This document shows, one piece after another, positions 11,657 through 24,751 of a stretch of DNA of 64,000 bases. The stretch is taken from positions 3,496,001 through 3,560,000 of the forward strand of contig JALDNG010000016.1 of NCBI GenBank assembly GCA_024349245.1, written 5' to 3'. The first letter of the stretch is position 1. Each line of letters begins with the position of its first letter. The notes under the pieces are model-generated. The model saw nothing but the letters and a program-made list of their open reading frames with translations, was not told the origin of the DNA and did no database searches. The DNA is from Neodontobutis hainanensis (taxonomy: Eukaryota; Chordata; Actinopteri; Gobiiformes; Odontobutidae). Both the position numbers and the translations under genes were made by a program.

Positions 11657-14600
11657 GGGGGTTAATTAGAGAACTGGGATTGGGCCTTAATCTGTGCTCA
11701 GGATGACAACCAAACTATCATCTCCAAAGATAAATTGGACTAAAAGGATGGAAATTAAGCAAAACCAAATTAAAAGGAAACTCTGGCCGTACGTGTGCAC
11801 ACAAACTGATCAGTGGCTTATTAACAAAGTAAATTAAAGACTAAACCTAAACCTTAAGCGACATGTTGCAATAAGTGAGTCACATCAGCCATCTCAGCTA
11901 AAACCAAATGCTTTCTCAACTTTATAAGGGCATCCAGGGCTCTCCAATATGTTTGTCAAGTTTATTACAAATTTGATTCATTAACATAAACACCTTTTTT
12001 ATTCTTTTTATTCATACAAAAATATTTCCAACAGAGCCAACTTTCCCATAGTTTTGAAACTATAACTAAATCCCATTAGAGGACAAAAAAGACTGCAAAA
12101 GTCCATTTCTTGCTATATTCCCAAGCTTGATATGTATTCTGTTGCGATAAAAACCCATTACATTCATCTGAGAACGTGAACTGTATGCATTTATTTCTTC
12201 TTTCAATTCTGAAAAAGGCTGTCTCAGAGCAGCTGGGCCCTGCCGCCTGAACTAAACCATTCCCAAACGAGAGTAAACAGTGCATTTGCAGCAACTGGCG
12301 ACAGATTAATACTCATTTGGTGTGCTAATTAATATCTAGCAATAAAACCAGAGGACTTGGCTTGACAGCTTCAGGAAGCATATTGCTTTCTTGTCATAAT
12401 TTTCCAGAAGATTTAAACAATTAATATTCTGGGTTTTCCAGGGCACATGGGAACCTTGTTTTAAGCACAGAATAATTAAATCTACATCAATAATAGATAC
12501 AACAAGGTAATCAAGCTTTTATATTTAAAGAAATTCAAAAACGTCATACAGCCAAGTCCCATTTGACAGGAACCGTTTCTTCACTCGGCGGCTGTACACT
12601 GTGTGCGGCCACTGCTGCTGCCAGCACACACAACTGCTTGATTAATGGCCTCGGTGACTTGGAAAAAGCTAAAGATGAATAACAATCAACAGAGAAAGAT
12701 ACTTCTGCAATGTTTTGGGTCTGCAAACGGTGGCTATATGAAAACACATAGAAACCATGGAAAGTACTGCAAATCTGTGAAAAAAATGCATGAGCCTTGA
12801 ATAAAAAAAACATTTTCTCAGTTGTGACCTTACATACATGTGTGTTACATTAGAGGATGGTATGAGATTCAGACAGGATAATAAACTGGAGGAAAAATAT
12901 CACAGTATGACGATTAACGATATTGTAGATTTCAATGCTTTAAATGCTTTAAATGACCTGGTAAATTGGAACACATTCTTCCAAATTAAATGTATCACTT
13001 TCTGTTATTTTTACATGAATGGCGTACTACAGTGTTGGTATTTTTTAATACTGTGTCATTGTGGCAGTTTAAATTTGTGATATATCTTAAAACCCGTAAT
13101 GTTAACACACAAGACCCTGACTGAGCAGACAAAGAAGGCCGACTGGTGCCATATCACCATGAATATACATGAAAATGAGCTCAGAGTGCACTGCTAGCAA
13201 TAGCCCCAGTCTATTGATGATCTGATCACAGCCATTAAACGCAGAAAGAGGCTCTGCTGCTTTGCTATTATAGTTTAGTGTTGGAATTGCACATATAAAA
13301 AAGAACAAATACCCAGCTTTAGAGAATGAGTATATACTATATCCCATGCTGTATCAGATTTTTACTTTATGAGCATTCAACCTGTCAGCCTAGAGCAACG
13401 TGAGGTCAAGGTGGTGAAGAAAATCATTTCGGGATTCATTCAGACTGAATCTTTTATGCAGCATGTAAGTTCAAATCCAGAGCTGAACTACTCAAAAATC
13501 CCTCCACTATCATTGTCCATGCACACAACAGCTCTCCTCTGAATAGCTTTTTGCCTCCCACCGCAGGACTCCATGTCAATTGGATGCTGACCAATAACAG
13601 TCCCTGTCCATATAATTCCATCTGCCAGCCGTGTGCAGACTGTACGTGTAAGTGCATGGGTAAGATTATTTGTGATTAAATAGACCGTGCAGTGTGCTAG
13701 GTGAAGGCAGCAAAGTGAGCAGCAGACAAGGAAGACATAGACAAGCAGGAAAAGTCATGAGGAGTGATAGATGCAGAGGAGGATAATGATCTTTTTTTTT
13801 TTTTTTCTTAACCTGCTGCCATTTCTCAATAAAAGAAAATCTTCAGATGTCAGAGCCAATCTACCAAACTCCACCGGGGCAAGAAATCATTTCAACTGTT
13901 TAAACCCTCCCTTTCAAATCACATCATATGAGTATTTTTAATTGAGATGTGGCAAAAAGCACTTAATGCCTTGAACTGATCATGAGTAATCAGGCGTCGG
14001 CCGGCTTGAATAGACTTCAGTTTTGCTGGGGGAAATGAAATGTTAAAAATGCAGATATGTCTGGCTGGGCATAAAATTCTACTTTAACACAACGTTAGCT
14101 TTTGCAAATAAAGCAGCCACTCCAAAAGAAAAGTTCAATGGCTTGTTCAAAAAAGGTCCATTTGCAGTAATATCATGGCATGAGAGAAAGAAATTAAGCG
14201 CGTTTACTTAAAGAAACCCCCAGAGAGAAGAGAACCAGCCTCTGGAGTCTATTTAAAACCAGAAAAGGTTGAATAAATGAAGTGTCATTAATTGTGGCAC
14301 TGGGTGGTATTCTCAGCTTCAGTCATTCACAGAGGAAATGGCCGTGAGCGTTATTGCATCACACAACTCACTCTGGCAGCTGAGTTTGGACTGATGGACA
14401 AGACGGAGTTGGCCTTGAATGTTATAAGAATTTATACATAAAAAGGAGAATCTCCTTGAAATTCAAATCATCCAAAAAAAAAAAAAAAAATGAGTTTAAG
14501 TTTCCGCTATCTGTCTTTTCACCTGGGTGCAAGAAAAACAAAATGGTGGCATAACCATCTATTATATCCATGAGATATGACATGAGCCAATATGAATCAT

Positions 14601-15918
14601 GACGGCGCTTATGGCACTCCAGCAGGTTGCAAAATGAGATCTGAACATGTCAAAAGTGGTGGAGAAGAACATTTTATAAATTAGACAATATGGAAACATA
14701 AACATCAAGAGTAAAATCAGTTGCATAATTCAAAACCCAGGACCTCCGTCTCCCCAGTAACTCAGTTATATTTTATATCCGCAGAACTCTGGCAAATTAC
14801 AAGGACTCAAATTACTTATCATGTGTTCTCGTCTCGGTTTACTGCAAATGAAAAGTGAAAATTGAGCTAGCATTTTGGTTTGTTTATTTTCACACAAAAT
14901 GTTGACGCAAAATCCTATGATGGAGCTGCTTATCTGTGTTTGGAGACAGAGGGAGCGATACTCAGCATGTGCAATCACTCATGTACCCACACACACGCCA
15001 CGTCCGTCGTAAAGCAGTCAGACTAAGAGCCTATAGCTGTTCACGCAGAACCCTTCCCATACATACTGCATGGGAAGGAGAAAGGTAATGACGGAGGGGT
15101 CTGGTGCTCTGGAATATAACACTGTGCAGGGGTGACCTCGGGAGGCCCTGCACTTTACTGGCTTCTCTTGCTTTGCTGACAGGCAGAAGTCAGCTTAGAT
15201 CCTATCAGTCAGGTCAAACAGGGATTAAAGTTAGCCTGGACCGTGCAAAGAGTCTCAGGTCATTAAAGAGACAGACTTTTTGAAAATGAGAGTGACTTTT
15301 TACAACAATATTAAAAGTTTTAATGTTTTTGTTATATGGCAAAAAGGCAGGTATGGACTAGAGTAACTTTTTTAAATATTACATTTGGAACTAGGCTGTC
15401 AAAAACAGAAAACTCACAGTGAACTAATTTTGGACAAAGCATCTGTTTTGGCATAGACTATAGAGATGCAAAGAGCATCAGGTCTGGAATCAGAGGGACT
15501 TTCATCTGGAATGGCCCCAAATGCACAGCTGTGGTACATGTCAACATCCCAGCCACTTTGTTTTCCCCAAATGAGACTAGTCAATGAATGCATTAGGAGT
15601 TCATTTAATGACATCTGACTACATCCCCATCTCAATGAGTGGCCACTTTGATCATAGTTTTGAAATGGCAGGCAGGTGAAAACAAAACAGCTATGCTAAA
15701 GTCTTATGCCGATTGTCGCAGTCGGAGGCAGGGCATTGGGAACTGCAAATGAGGCCTAGTGAGGGGTTGGATCATTAAACCCAGAAAGTTAAGCCTGGAC
15801 AATCAATACAAAGAGATTAAACTGCCTCTCGGAGCAATTTTAAAGGCAGACAACCAATCAAAGAAACTAAGCATTGCATAAAGCAAACCCTATTTTTATT
15901 TATTTTTTTATAAATAAA
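11657..15918. other. Gene-free stretch with conserved-looking unique DNA
   Basis: No gene recognised. Unique stretches that look like developmental enhancer DNA (homeodomain-type TAATTA cores, low repeat content) are near 12300-12480, 12540-12680, 13980-14400 and 15700-15890. T runs occur at 13792-13806 and an A run at 14474-14490. A small 9-bp inverted repeat (CCTTCCCAT and ATGGGAAGG) lies at about 15052-15078. The conservation guess rests on appearance only. Confidence 0.3.
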
Positions 15919-16104
15919 TTGAAGAAAAGGTTAAAGAAAAAGCATCTAGACCTTATAAACTCCAGATCCTTTAGCTGATACCATTTTTTAAAGATGACCT
16001 GGATGACTGAGAACCTTCACAGACATGTTGGACCAATTGTAACAATTTATTAATGTCTGTGAAGGTTCTCAGTCATCTTGAAAAAAAGGTTAAAGTAAAA
16101 GCAT
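15919..16104. repeat. Perfect 25-bp hairpin between 27-bp direct repeats; contains a fish repeat tag
   Basis: The left arm 16002-16026 (GATGACTGAGAACCTTCACA and 5 more) is exactly complementary to 16053-16077, with a 26-nt loop. On each side lies a 27-bp direct repeat (TTGAAGAAAAGGTTAAAGAA..., 15919-15945 and 16078-16104) with two mismatches. The arm, with the preceding AAGATGACCTG, matches a sequence tag that is widely dispersed in teleost genomes; a second diverged copy is at 57957-58033. I associate this tag with 3' regions of Penelope-like or similar retroelements, but only tentatively. The direct repeats could be a target duplication or a tandem duplication. Confidence 0.65.
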
Positions 16105-19100
16105 TTTGTGTAGATTTCAAATAATTGCTTTATGTTCATCTAACAGATCAAATGACATTTCTACTTTCTACTTTGCCGGCTCCATATGACATACAAAAGC
16201 ACCAACAGAGGGAAACAATGTCATGGCAGTGTGCCTCCATCCATCTTTATACAGTCTCTGGTGCGAGGTTAGTACATTAATGTCTCTATTTCTTCACACT
16301 GTTCATCATGGAATTATTGATCAAAACACTGGATTAACAGCATGAGTGCAGTAGAAAGAAAACTTGAACTAATAAATTCTTCTGTGCTTCAATTAACATA
16401 ATTAGAAACACACTGGCATTCTTTTCATTGAAGAGCGACAGATGAAGTAAAGGGCAGACGGGAATAAAAGCCTAACTGGGGAATAGATAATTAAGAGCAT
16501 TACCTTTATTGGGCTGATGTTGATGTAAGGGAGGGAAATAATGTAATCATTGGCTTTCTGCTCACTGACTCTGATTTAAACAGCCACATTAGAGGTTTTA
16601 AGCACAAGTGCCCAAGATGAATGGAGTCTTAAACATTGCAAGTTAATTGCCATTAGCTATAAAGGCAGATTGTTCATCAACACAGAGCGAGATTACATGA
16701 CACAGTGGGCCACAGACTAATTTGCCAAACAGGAAGATCAGTCTTGAGCGTGTTGGATGTTCTTTCGAGGTAAATTGGAAAACCTTTGTATGAAAATAAC
16801 TTTGTCATAGGGAAATACCGATGAAAAGGGAATTTCCTAAAAACATTAAGCTTCAAAGGTCTTGCATGAGAAAACTCTGGGGCTGATTATGTTAATGAGA
16901 GCACATTCCCCCTCTTGGCGCTTCAAAGGGAAGCCTGAACAGGTGGATTGATATTCCGGCTTGAGGCATGACAAAGAAAACAGGGCTGCAGGGTTAGTGC
17001 GGGGCCAATGTGTGTTTATGCACATGTGTTATTCTGTCCATCTCTGCCTCTGTACGTGTCTGCATTTCATATCAGGGTCTGGTCCCAGTGCCTCCAGATG
17101 CTGCTGCCATTTACTCCCCTGCCAATCAAACCGCAGAGTAGAATACAATTCCCTCAGACGCCTGCAGCTAACCTGTGTATTTGAAAAACACTTGATATGG
17201 CTTTTACTGGTGTTGTAGTACACCATTTTTAAGATTTGACATCAAGATAGAAGACCTAATTAGTCCACATTATTAATCAGTAACATTTTTTCATCCTTAG
17301 TAAACCAAAAACCTCTAACAAACCAATGTTGTTTGTTCGTTGTGTCTCTTTCCATTTTCTCTTTTTCATCTTTCAGTGTCTGTCAGTGTCTTGTCTTGGT
17401 CTAAGTACATTTTGTTATTGTCATTACTTCTACACAAGCTTTAATCCACAAATACAAAATTTAGTGTGAAATTATCATGAGATTTTGTTTAGTGACAGAT
17501 ATGTAAAATTGGTATAGAACAGTGAACTGAACAGTCAGGACTAATACCCCTTGAGCAGATTATTTTCAATCCTGACAAATCAATAAAAAAGGAGGATTAT
17601 TATGCATTTCCGCCTGTCTGCAGAAAGACGTGATAGAGGTTTATCACTATTGAGGTCAAATTAGCTCCAGTGGAGATAATAGCTTTTCTTTAAGGACTGG
17701 CGTGCTGTTAAATTAAGTGCCCAGAGGTGAGGTCCCTCTAACACGTGACAGGTTAATGAACAGCACACCAGTGGAACGAAGACAGGGCCAACTGGAGCAG
17801 AGTTGGGGGAAGGGGGCTATATTTTTTCACGCCAATGATCCACCTTTACACGACAACAAGGGTGAAATGAGAAAGCAAGGAGGTGATGAGAAACTGACAC
17901 CATTGACATTTAAACTCATCGAGCTGTGCACTGTTTCCAGAAAAAGACGCCCGATTGCAGCATTGATGTTTTTCCCTGTAGTTATTACACATACAGTGGC
18001 ACTGAAAGCCTTCCAATGACAAAACCTCTATGAAAAAAAAAAATAAATTCAAATAAGTTATTGATTCCAAAGAACTCCGGTGTAACTGATTTCCCGTACA
18101 CCAAGAAGAAATGCATCCGTCCCAAAAGCATTGCTGATTCTGGCACAGATTAGCATAGCCTGTAAAGAATTGCTGATATCACTAAAACAGGCTATACTAA
18201 TTAAAGCCAGAATCATCAATTCACATCTTCTGACGACAGCTCTGCTTCAAAACGAGCTAAAGTTGGAAATGAACCAAGCGTTAGTGTCAGACGAAGAAAA
18301 AAAAACACACCAGAAATACTCAAGATACAAGCCTTTTTCAGATATTTTCATCCTTTTTTTAACACTTTATCTTCACCTAAAAAGTACAGCTCCAGCATGA
18401 GGCCGTTCCATCTTCATCTCAAAGGGCGATTGTAACAGATGAGGCGCTGCACATAACACAAACAGTATTATACCATGCTCCAACTATGTGGATTTATGCA
18501 AACTGACCAGGTTTTCAGTACAGCACTTTCTTCATACAGTTATGGACTTATTTTTTCCTAAATACAAATTTCACATTAGATTTGTGTTGGTAAATCCTAT
18601 AGAAATAATGTTGAAAGAGTGTTACAATACTAACAAATGCACCCACATGTTATGTATGTTCCCAGTTGACGCCTCTGTTTCTAAGCAGCCTTTATCTCAC
18701 AGAATCCATATCACTGAATTATGTTGCACACAATGTATCACACCAGGGCCCCCTTCCCAATGACACTCTGCTGACCGTAATGGATGGCCTGGTAAAAGAG
18801 AAATGCAGCGGGAAGGAGGACAGGGGCAGACATTAGACGAGAGGCAGACAAGGAGAGACGGCAAATGAAAAGAGCAGGCTAGAGGAGACAGAGAGGTACC
18901 GTATGACGACAAACAAATAAAAGGAGAACTGCTTTGTGAGATAAGAGAATATACATTGTCTCACGACTGGCCTCGGCGCAAAAACAATTACCCAGAGTGG
19001 CCTCAGCAAACACGCCGCACCATTTTTTACACACTGATGACTACAACTGAGAATAGGAACGATGAGTCCAAAGCCCAAATAATGAAGATGCTTTGCCGAC

Positions 19101-20007
19101 TTCTGTAGCTAGGCTCATATATATTTCAAATACAAGACAATCACACTGTTTGGTTTGGTTTGCACTTGAAAACCTTTTGAAGGATGAAACAGAAGGATGC
19201 ACTTTGTCAGAATTGTCCAGTGAAAAATGAGCGCTCAAGCTTAGAAGTCTTGGAAGCTTAGTAGTCCCAATCCGTCTATCTGGTAAATGTGTAAGCCGCA
19301 TTCATTTATCATTCTAATGTAACACAACTGAGATATCGATTTATCAACGTGCCATTATGAGCAAAGGACCGACTTTAATCTAGAGATTAAAAAGTTGGGG
19401 AACATTCCTGCGAGGTTGTGTAAACGAAATAACTTAATGAATATGACAGAAGCCCATAATAAAGATTTTTACAAATTGTGACACAAGCTTGCTGTGTTTT
19501 CAAGGTTTTAGAACAGAGCTTCTTAATGAATCATACAGGAAACTGAAAGACCGGCTGCTTACTTGCTTGCCAATGATCCGCAGTGGGTCCTTGTAAATGC
19601 TCCAGTCTTTTAATGACACAGTTGATACCAAATAAAAATATTAAGTTAATTCACTCTTAGAGGATGATGTTGGTCTTAAACAGAATAAAACCTTGGAACA
19701 TTCAAAGCTCCCAATGGATCCTTTTGTCGCTAAAATCAATATTGTTTTAATTATAAGAAGACTTCTTGGCCTACTGTGATGTAAACTTAAACTTTTTTTA
19801 AGCACATAAATGATTATTAAAGACAGACTTTCAAAACATGATTATGTATTGGCTTAAGACCAAAACAACATAAAATGAATGCATTATGCAATTCATTACT
19901 AAATTAGAGGCTCTCATTGCTTGATGCATAGGCCACAGCATCCCTCAGTGTCTTTTGTCTTTTGACACTCCTGGTCTGGAGTTATGTCAAAAGACATTGA
20001 TTCTGAT
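16105..20007. other. Gene-free stretch with conserved-looking unique DNA
   Basis: No gene recognised. 16490-16960 is unique, rich in TAATTG/CATTAG-type motifs and resembles a conserved non-coding element. A purine-rich plus-strand tract covers about 18793-18900; on the minus strand it ends in TCTCTTTTACCAG, an acceptor-like site, but the downstream frame soon meets a stop. A minus-strand 44-bp segment at 19563-19606 ends in a good donor (GCAA/GTAAGC) and is open, but its acceptor is weak. Confidence 0.3.
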
Positions 20008-20680
20008 TCGGCCTGTCACAATAATTACTATATCAACTTATTGTTCAATATACACAACATGCACAATATTTTTTTTACTCAAATAAATGACGATAAATGT
20101 GCTTATATAAAGCCTACGCATGTATGTTTAATACAGCCATTGTAGATGTAGTTAAAGTAGAGCTTTGCCACTCTGAATTGATCTGAATCAGACAGCAGCC
20201 ACAGTCATCACGGCAAGTTACCCACAATTCAAGGCTCGAGACTAACACTGTATGTTAATATTAATAAATAAGTGGTGAAAATGCTTAAAAATGTAACAGT
20301 TAAAGAAATGAGAGTTGTTTTGATGAAGTTATACTGTGTAAAGGAACCACAAGAGACCATTGTTTATTATTGGGTTTGACCTAAAGAGGTTTTAGGTCTC
20401 AGCTAAAGTTAACAAGAACTTCACAAGAACACTAGCTGTTATTTAATGTTCTTTGAAGATTTGCATTTTTTTTCCAGATTTGCCTTTAAATTAATATTTT
20501 TATACAGTTTGCCAAACGTTCATTAGAGATCATTTAAATACTTTAAAAATACATGTGCAGCTTATTGTAGTCAAATTTTGCAAAGTACCAAAAAAATTAA
20601 AAAAATAAAACGGTCTACTCAATAATATCATACTTATATATATATATGAGTTATTATTTTAGGCAATACATCGTCAATCA
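20008..20680. mobile_element. hAT-like transposon relic, ends uncertain
   Basis: The segment opens with GGCCTGTCACAATAATTACT and continues with ACACAACATGCACAATATTT and TCAAATAAATGACGATAAAT. This order of motifs is familiar from fish hAT-type non-autonomous elements, whose ends begin 'GGGCTGTCACGATAAT'. No transposase frame, clean inverted end or target duplication is visible, so the limits are approximate. The part at 20252-20420 is shared with a second copy at 24752-24921. Confidence 0.4.
20252..20420 (+). repeat. Dispersed repeat, copy A
   Basis: This shares an ordered series of blocks with 24752-24921 in the same orientation: ATTAATAAATA, GGTGAAAATGC, TTTATTATTGGGTTTGA followed by CTAAAGAGGTT, and AACAAGAACT or its variant AATAAGAACT. 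Several small insertions and deletions separate the copies, so both are old. It lies inside the presumed hAT-like relic. Confidence 0.6.
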
Positions 20681-23113
20681 ATTTTTATTTCTGTTTTTTG
20701 TGCAGTAATTTAAATTGCTCTACATGGGTCCCTACAACACACACAAAAATATTTTAAAAAGTATTCAACACCAGTGAATGAAAAAAGATTATATATTTAA
20801 ATAGCAATTGCAATGGTAGTGTAGTATGGCAGCGTTTGAGTCAATGGCACAAAAATATGCAGAAGGGCCACAGATTGCCCTGTTTTGTTTGAAATGCTTT
20901 TGAAAGACAAAAAGTAATGTCCAGGAACCCAGGAGGGTTAAAAGCCATCAACACTGATTTGAGCTTTGACCCCAAAAACTGTAGCTAAAGCAAATTATTT
21001 GAGATGTCCTTTTAAAACATAGCCTGTATTCTGAGCAACACTGCTGTCAAAATCACAAAGAGAATTACCACATACAACGACAGAGGCATAAACAATTCCA
21101 TGTCTTATTTATGTCCCGAATAAGAGGAATTTATTTTCAAACTACACAATCCAGAGAAATCCTAAGAGTTCAATATTTACATTCAAAGTCTGAATTTTCC
21201 ATAATAATTGAGCCATTTTAAATGAACTATGCACATACACTTAGTCTTTGTGGGGCAGTTGAGCTATTGCCTTGTTGATCTCACTCAGGACACTTGTTTA
21301 GAGGACTGAAAGACAGAGTGTCCCTTTCACACCAAGTCCCATTGAGATGCTTAATGGCACTTTGGCTGCACTCCTTGTATATTCGTCCTCACACATATTT
21401 GTCTTTCATGATTTCCCATTTTCCGGTTAGCTTCAGTAATTTATTGTCAATGTTGATGTTTGTCCCATTTTGGCCACTCATTATGTGAAGCGCATTTGAG
21501 TAACATATTTGTCATAGTGGGGGGCAATAAAATCAGTTTCAACCTTGGAATGCATTTGTGGCTAAAAAGATGGCTTTGTAGTAAATAAATGAAAAAAAAA
21601 GAAAAGAGAGAAAAAGTAGCAAACAGAAGATACACTCTAAAATGCAAATGATTTTGGAATTACCTTTAAAGCCATTAGCACAGAGCACTTAATTATCTCC
21701 CCCTCAATGGCTTTTGCCTAGAAGTTATTAATGGCCAACCTTAATTTCTTGGGCCATTGTTTTAACCACTGTTTGAATACTAATGTGGTCCATGTTTAGT
21801 ACACACACCAGCACAGAGGTTCAGGATTCAGTGATGGATTATAACACATAGGATTAAAGTAATAGAGGCAGAAAGTTGTGACACAGAAATGGACTAGAGC
21901 CATTTAGAAAAGAAACAAAATCAAAGCAGGCAGGAGTCATGTTTTAACCCGTCCAACTTGCACTGCCTTGTTTTAGTCAATTACTTAAAGTGCAACAACA
22001 ACGGGTTTAGTGTTACAGAGCTTTCCTCGGCTAATAAAACTGAACTCTTCCTATTACAACATGCCTGTGACTTAAAATGGACTGGTTCTATGTGCCCCTG
22101 CAATGCAAATAAGCACAGTTAGAAAAATAGATTGTCTTTACTGTGGAAACAACTTTCTATAATCACCATTGCAGAAAATGATGTGTTTGTGTGATGTTGA
22201 GCGAGAGGTGTTAAATATTCCAAACCTGCGCAAAGGTTACACTGGGTTTGAGTGTCAGGGATGCATTCCCGTCCGCAGGAAAAACACGTCTCGCTCTGGA
22301 CCGAGGAAACACAAGGATTAAAAAGCCACCACATAAAAGTGTATTTATGCCACAGGCGAAGAAAAAAATAAAAACTGGAGCGATACATCTGGACACTGTC
22401 TTCAGCAGGTATGGGACTGTGTGTTCTGGCAACTGAAGAAGGAAGGATAATAAAATTCGGGAATCTTGTTAAGGGAGGGAAGCTAACGGGGGAAAGGAGG
22501 GAAGAAAAACAGTCAAATGTAAGTGCCATCTTTTCATCCCTGTGCTTTAGACTAAGCTTTTGTTTTCAGACGCTTAAGATAGTCATCACGTAAAAAGGAT
22601 GAATTTCCCTTTATGGAAAACCTTAATAAAAGAATAATACACCAAGGCTTTTCATTCTAAAAACATATTATGAATAGGATGATTGAAAAATCTATCTTAC
22701 ACAACATTTTAGGCTTAAACATGCCTTTTAAAAACAAGACATGATAGGCAGATTAACAGGGCCTCGACACATTCAAGAAAACCCAAAACATAATATTAAG
22801 CTCCTTAATCCCTCAGCTTTAAATGTTATCAGTTAAATATGTGATTCTATTATGATTAGATTTAAGGAATATGCTTTAGAAGCCATTACATGGATTATAT
22901 TTGCAAGATAAGCTGAAAGAGATACTGTACACATCTTTAAAAAAAGAGGTCATTGAAAGTTTATATTTCACCGTCACTAACACAGCAGCCTGCAGTTAAT
23001 GAGATCACAACAGAAGAGGCCCAAAGAAGCTACTTAAAAAAAGCGTTTGTAAAGCTGTACAACTTAATTTGTTTTTGCACAAAACCACTCTGAGGCGATC
23101 TTACATAACTTAC
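20681..23113. other. Gene-free stretch
   Basis: No recognised gene. 21655-21780 is a compact unique stretch (ATTAGCACAGAGCACTTAAT, GAAGTTATTAATGGCCAAC) that looks like a conserved non-coding element. The 136-codon minus frame at 22119-22529 overlaps other open frames on both strands and has no family signature. Confidence 0.3.
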
Positions 23114-23256
23114 CGCTGTGAAGGTAGTAGGGATTGAGGCATCACAGTGAGAATTAAATTTAAAAGAGGCAGCTCAGAGGTATAATAAGTGCTTTAACAT
23201 TACTGAACAGGGACACCAACAGCTTGCAGGATTAGTGAGTGGTATTGGAAAGACCT
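23114..23256 (-). other. Candidate spliced exon, probably non-coding
   Basis: On the minus strand a pyrimidine-rich acceptor (TCTACCTTGTCCCTGTGCAG, just right of 23256) is followed 143 bp later by a consensus donor (CACAGCG/GTAAGTTATG, left of 23114). All three frames across the segment contain stops, so if spliced it would be untranslated or part of a long non-coding RNA. It lies on the same strand as the candidate exon at 29392-29505 and the CpG-rich start near 53.5 kb. Splice signals alone also arise by chance in 64 kb. Confidence 0.3.
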
Positions 23257-24031
23257 CTGCACAGGGACAAGGTAGACAAGGAAACATCGCTGTGAAGCTA
23301 ACACTAACAGACACTTGAGCTGCTTTTATCCAAAATGGAGAAGAAGTCAGTTGGTGAAAGGCAGGGATGGGACTTGGCTCAAACCCAAAAGGCTATTTGG
23401 TAGGAAATCAAATTGAAGTCATTATTTGGTCCTTTGTATGTATCCCTATGTTTAAAACACCTGTTGTTTCCAGTTATATTAATGTCTAAAGCAATGTGTG
23501 TTTTTGATTTGCTTTTTATGTATCATTCTGTGCAGGAACAATAAACTATTGCCAAAAAAAATTTGCCAAGAGTCACACATTACTGCACTAATCCTATTCA
23601 TAATAATGACCTGTGTTTTCTTTACAGGGGCTATCATCACAATATGATGCACCATCACAAGTGATTAGCATACAGCATATGTTCAGCAGTACACCTTAAT
23701 GGAAAGAGCACACTGTTCCGAGCGCTGTCTGTCTGCCTGGGCTCTGACGGAGGGATAAAAAGTCATAAGAAACAGTGTCGCAGCTGTGGTGTTGTTCCTT
23801 TATCATAACACCCGTGGTTTCTTCAGTTTGTCCCCAGGGGCACAGCTGCCCCTGAAGCACCCCACTGAAGGTAACATACATGCTAGTTTCAGTAAACAAA
23901 TGTGGTGCATTCGAATCCTAAATGGATAATGGAGTTTATGACTAATCCGCTTGACAAATCACCTACATGCATTGTAATGTATTTATCAACCAGTGAGGAA
24001 ACTGGGGTTGGTCTCATACTTTTACTTTTAT
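23257..24031. other. Gene-free stretch
   Basis: Nothing is recognised apart from ordinary unique DNA and short AT-rich runs. A minus-strand frame at 23696-23899 is unremarkable. Confidence 0.3.
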
Positions 24032-24032
24032 C

Positions 24033-24130
24033 TAGGATGTAACGATTAACCGTGAGCCGGTTATAAATCTGTTCACAAATGCAAAGGTACCAGTCGGTTG
24101 AGATGATAATTCGATTGCGATTCATGTTTT
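24033..24130 (+). mobile_element. hAT-like transposon end, fragment
   Basis: The sequence begins TAGGATGTAACGATTAACCG and continues with GAGCCGGTT and AATTCGATTGCGATTCATG. This resembles the teleost hAT end 'AGGGATGTAACGATTAACC'. The opposite end is not identified. Downstream DNA to about 24920 includes copy B of a dispersed repeat and may belong to the same composite of old insertions. Confidence 0.45.
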
Positions 24131-24751
24131 GAACAGGGGCCGCTCAGTTTACTGCAAACCCGCTTTCAACAAGTTGTTGCAAACAGTTTCTAGCATAGCG
24201 ACGAGAGTGTGGATGTATCATCCTCGTTCAAATCAGAGGTGTGGCGGCATAAATAAATACACTGTGTGTCTCTCCTGCTGGTGCAGCACAGACCGGTCCG
24301 GACCGAGTCGGCTCTGGGCGGCCTTAACGAGTGGGGGTTAACTAACCGTACTTAACATCACACAACAAAAACAATTTTGTGTCTGAAGCTGAGCTTTACT
24401 CTCTCCAAATAAGACAAGACTGAGAACAGAAAGAATGTGGGCAGTAATCTAAGTTAGCAAAGAGGTTAAACTGTAAACGGAGGCTGCTGTCCGGAGTCTG
24501 AACCATCTCTGAGCCATAAGTTATTATTTCATAACACAGTCAGACCCGTCTTAAACTAAGTGTTCACCTGTTTGAGGCCCTTGACAGAGAGATGTAATAA
24601 TGTTCTGGATCATGTGCTGCCTTCTGTGAGTCTCTGCTGCAGCCACTGAGAAAAGAGCAGTAGTCTCCAACTTAAGGTCTGTGGACCAAAACCAAGTTCT
24701 TTTTAAAGTACTTCCATCCTCACAATAATTATTATTGTTAATACATTCTTG
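24131..24751. other. Repeat-derived-looking DNA of uncertain origin
   Basis: This has a slightly higher CpG density (for example ACCGGTCCGGACCGAGTCGG, 24291-24310) than its surroundings. It lies between a hAT-like end and a dispersed repeat copy. The TAGTCTCCAAC block near 24660 also has a repeat-like feel. I cannot define a complete element or gene. Confidence 0.3.

Noticed and set aside
22119..22529. Minus-strand open frame of 136 codons with several cysteines
   Set aside because: Overlaps open frames on both strands, has irregular cysteine spacing and resembles no family. Treated as chance.
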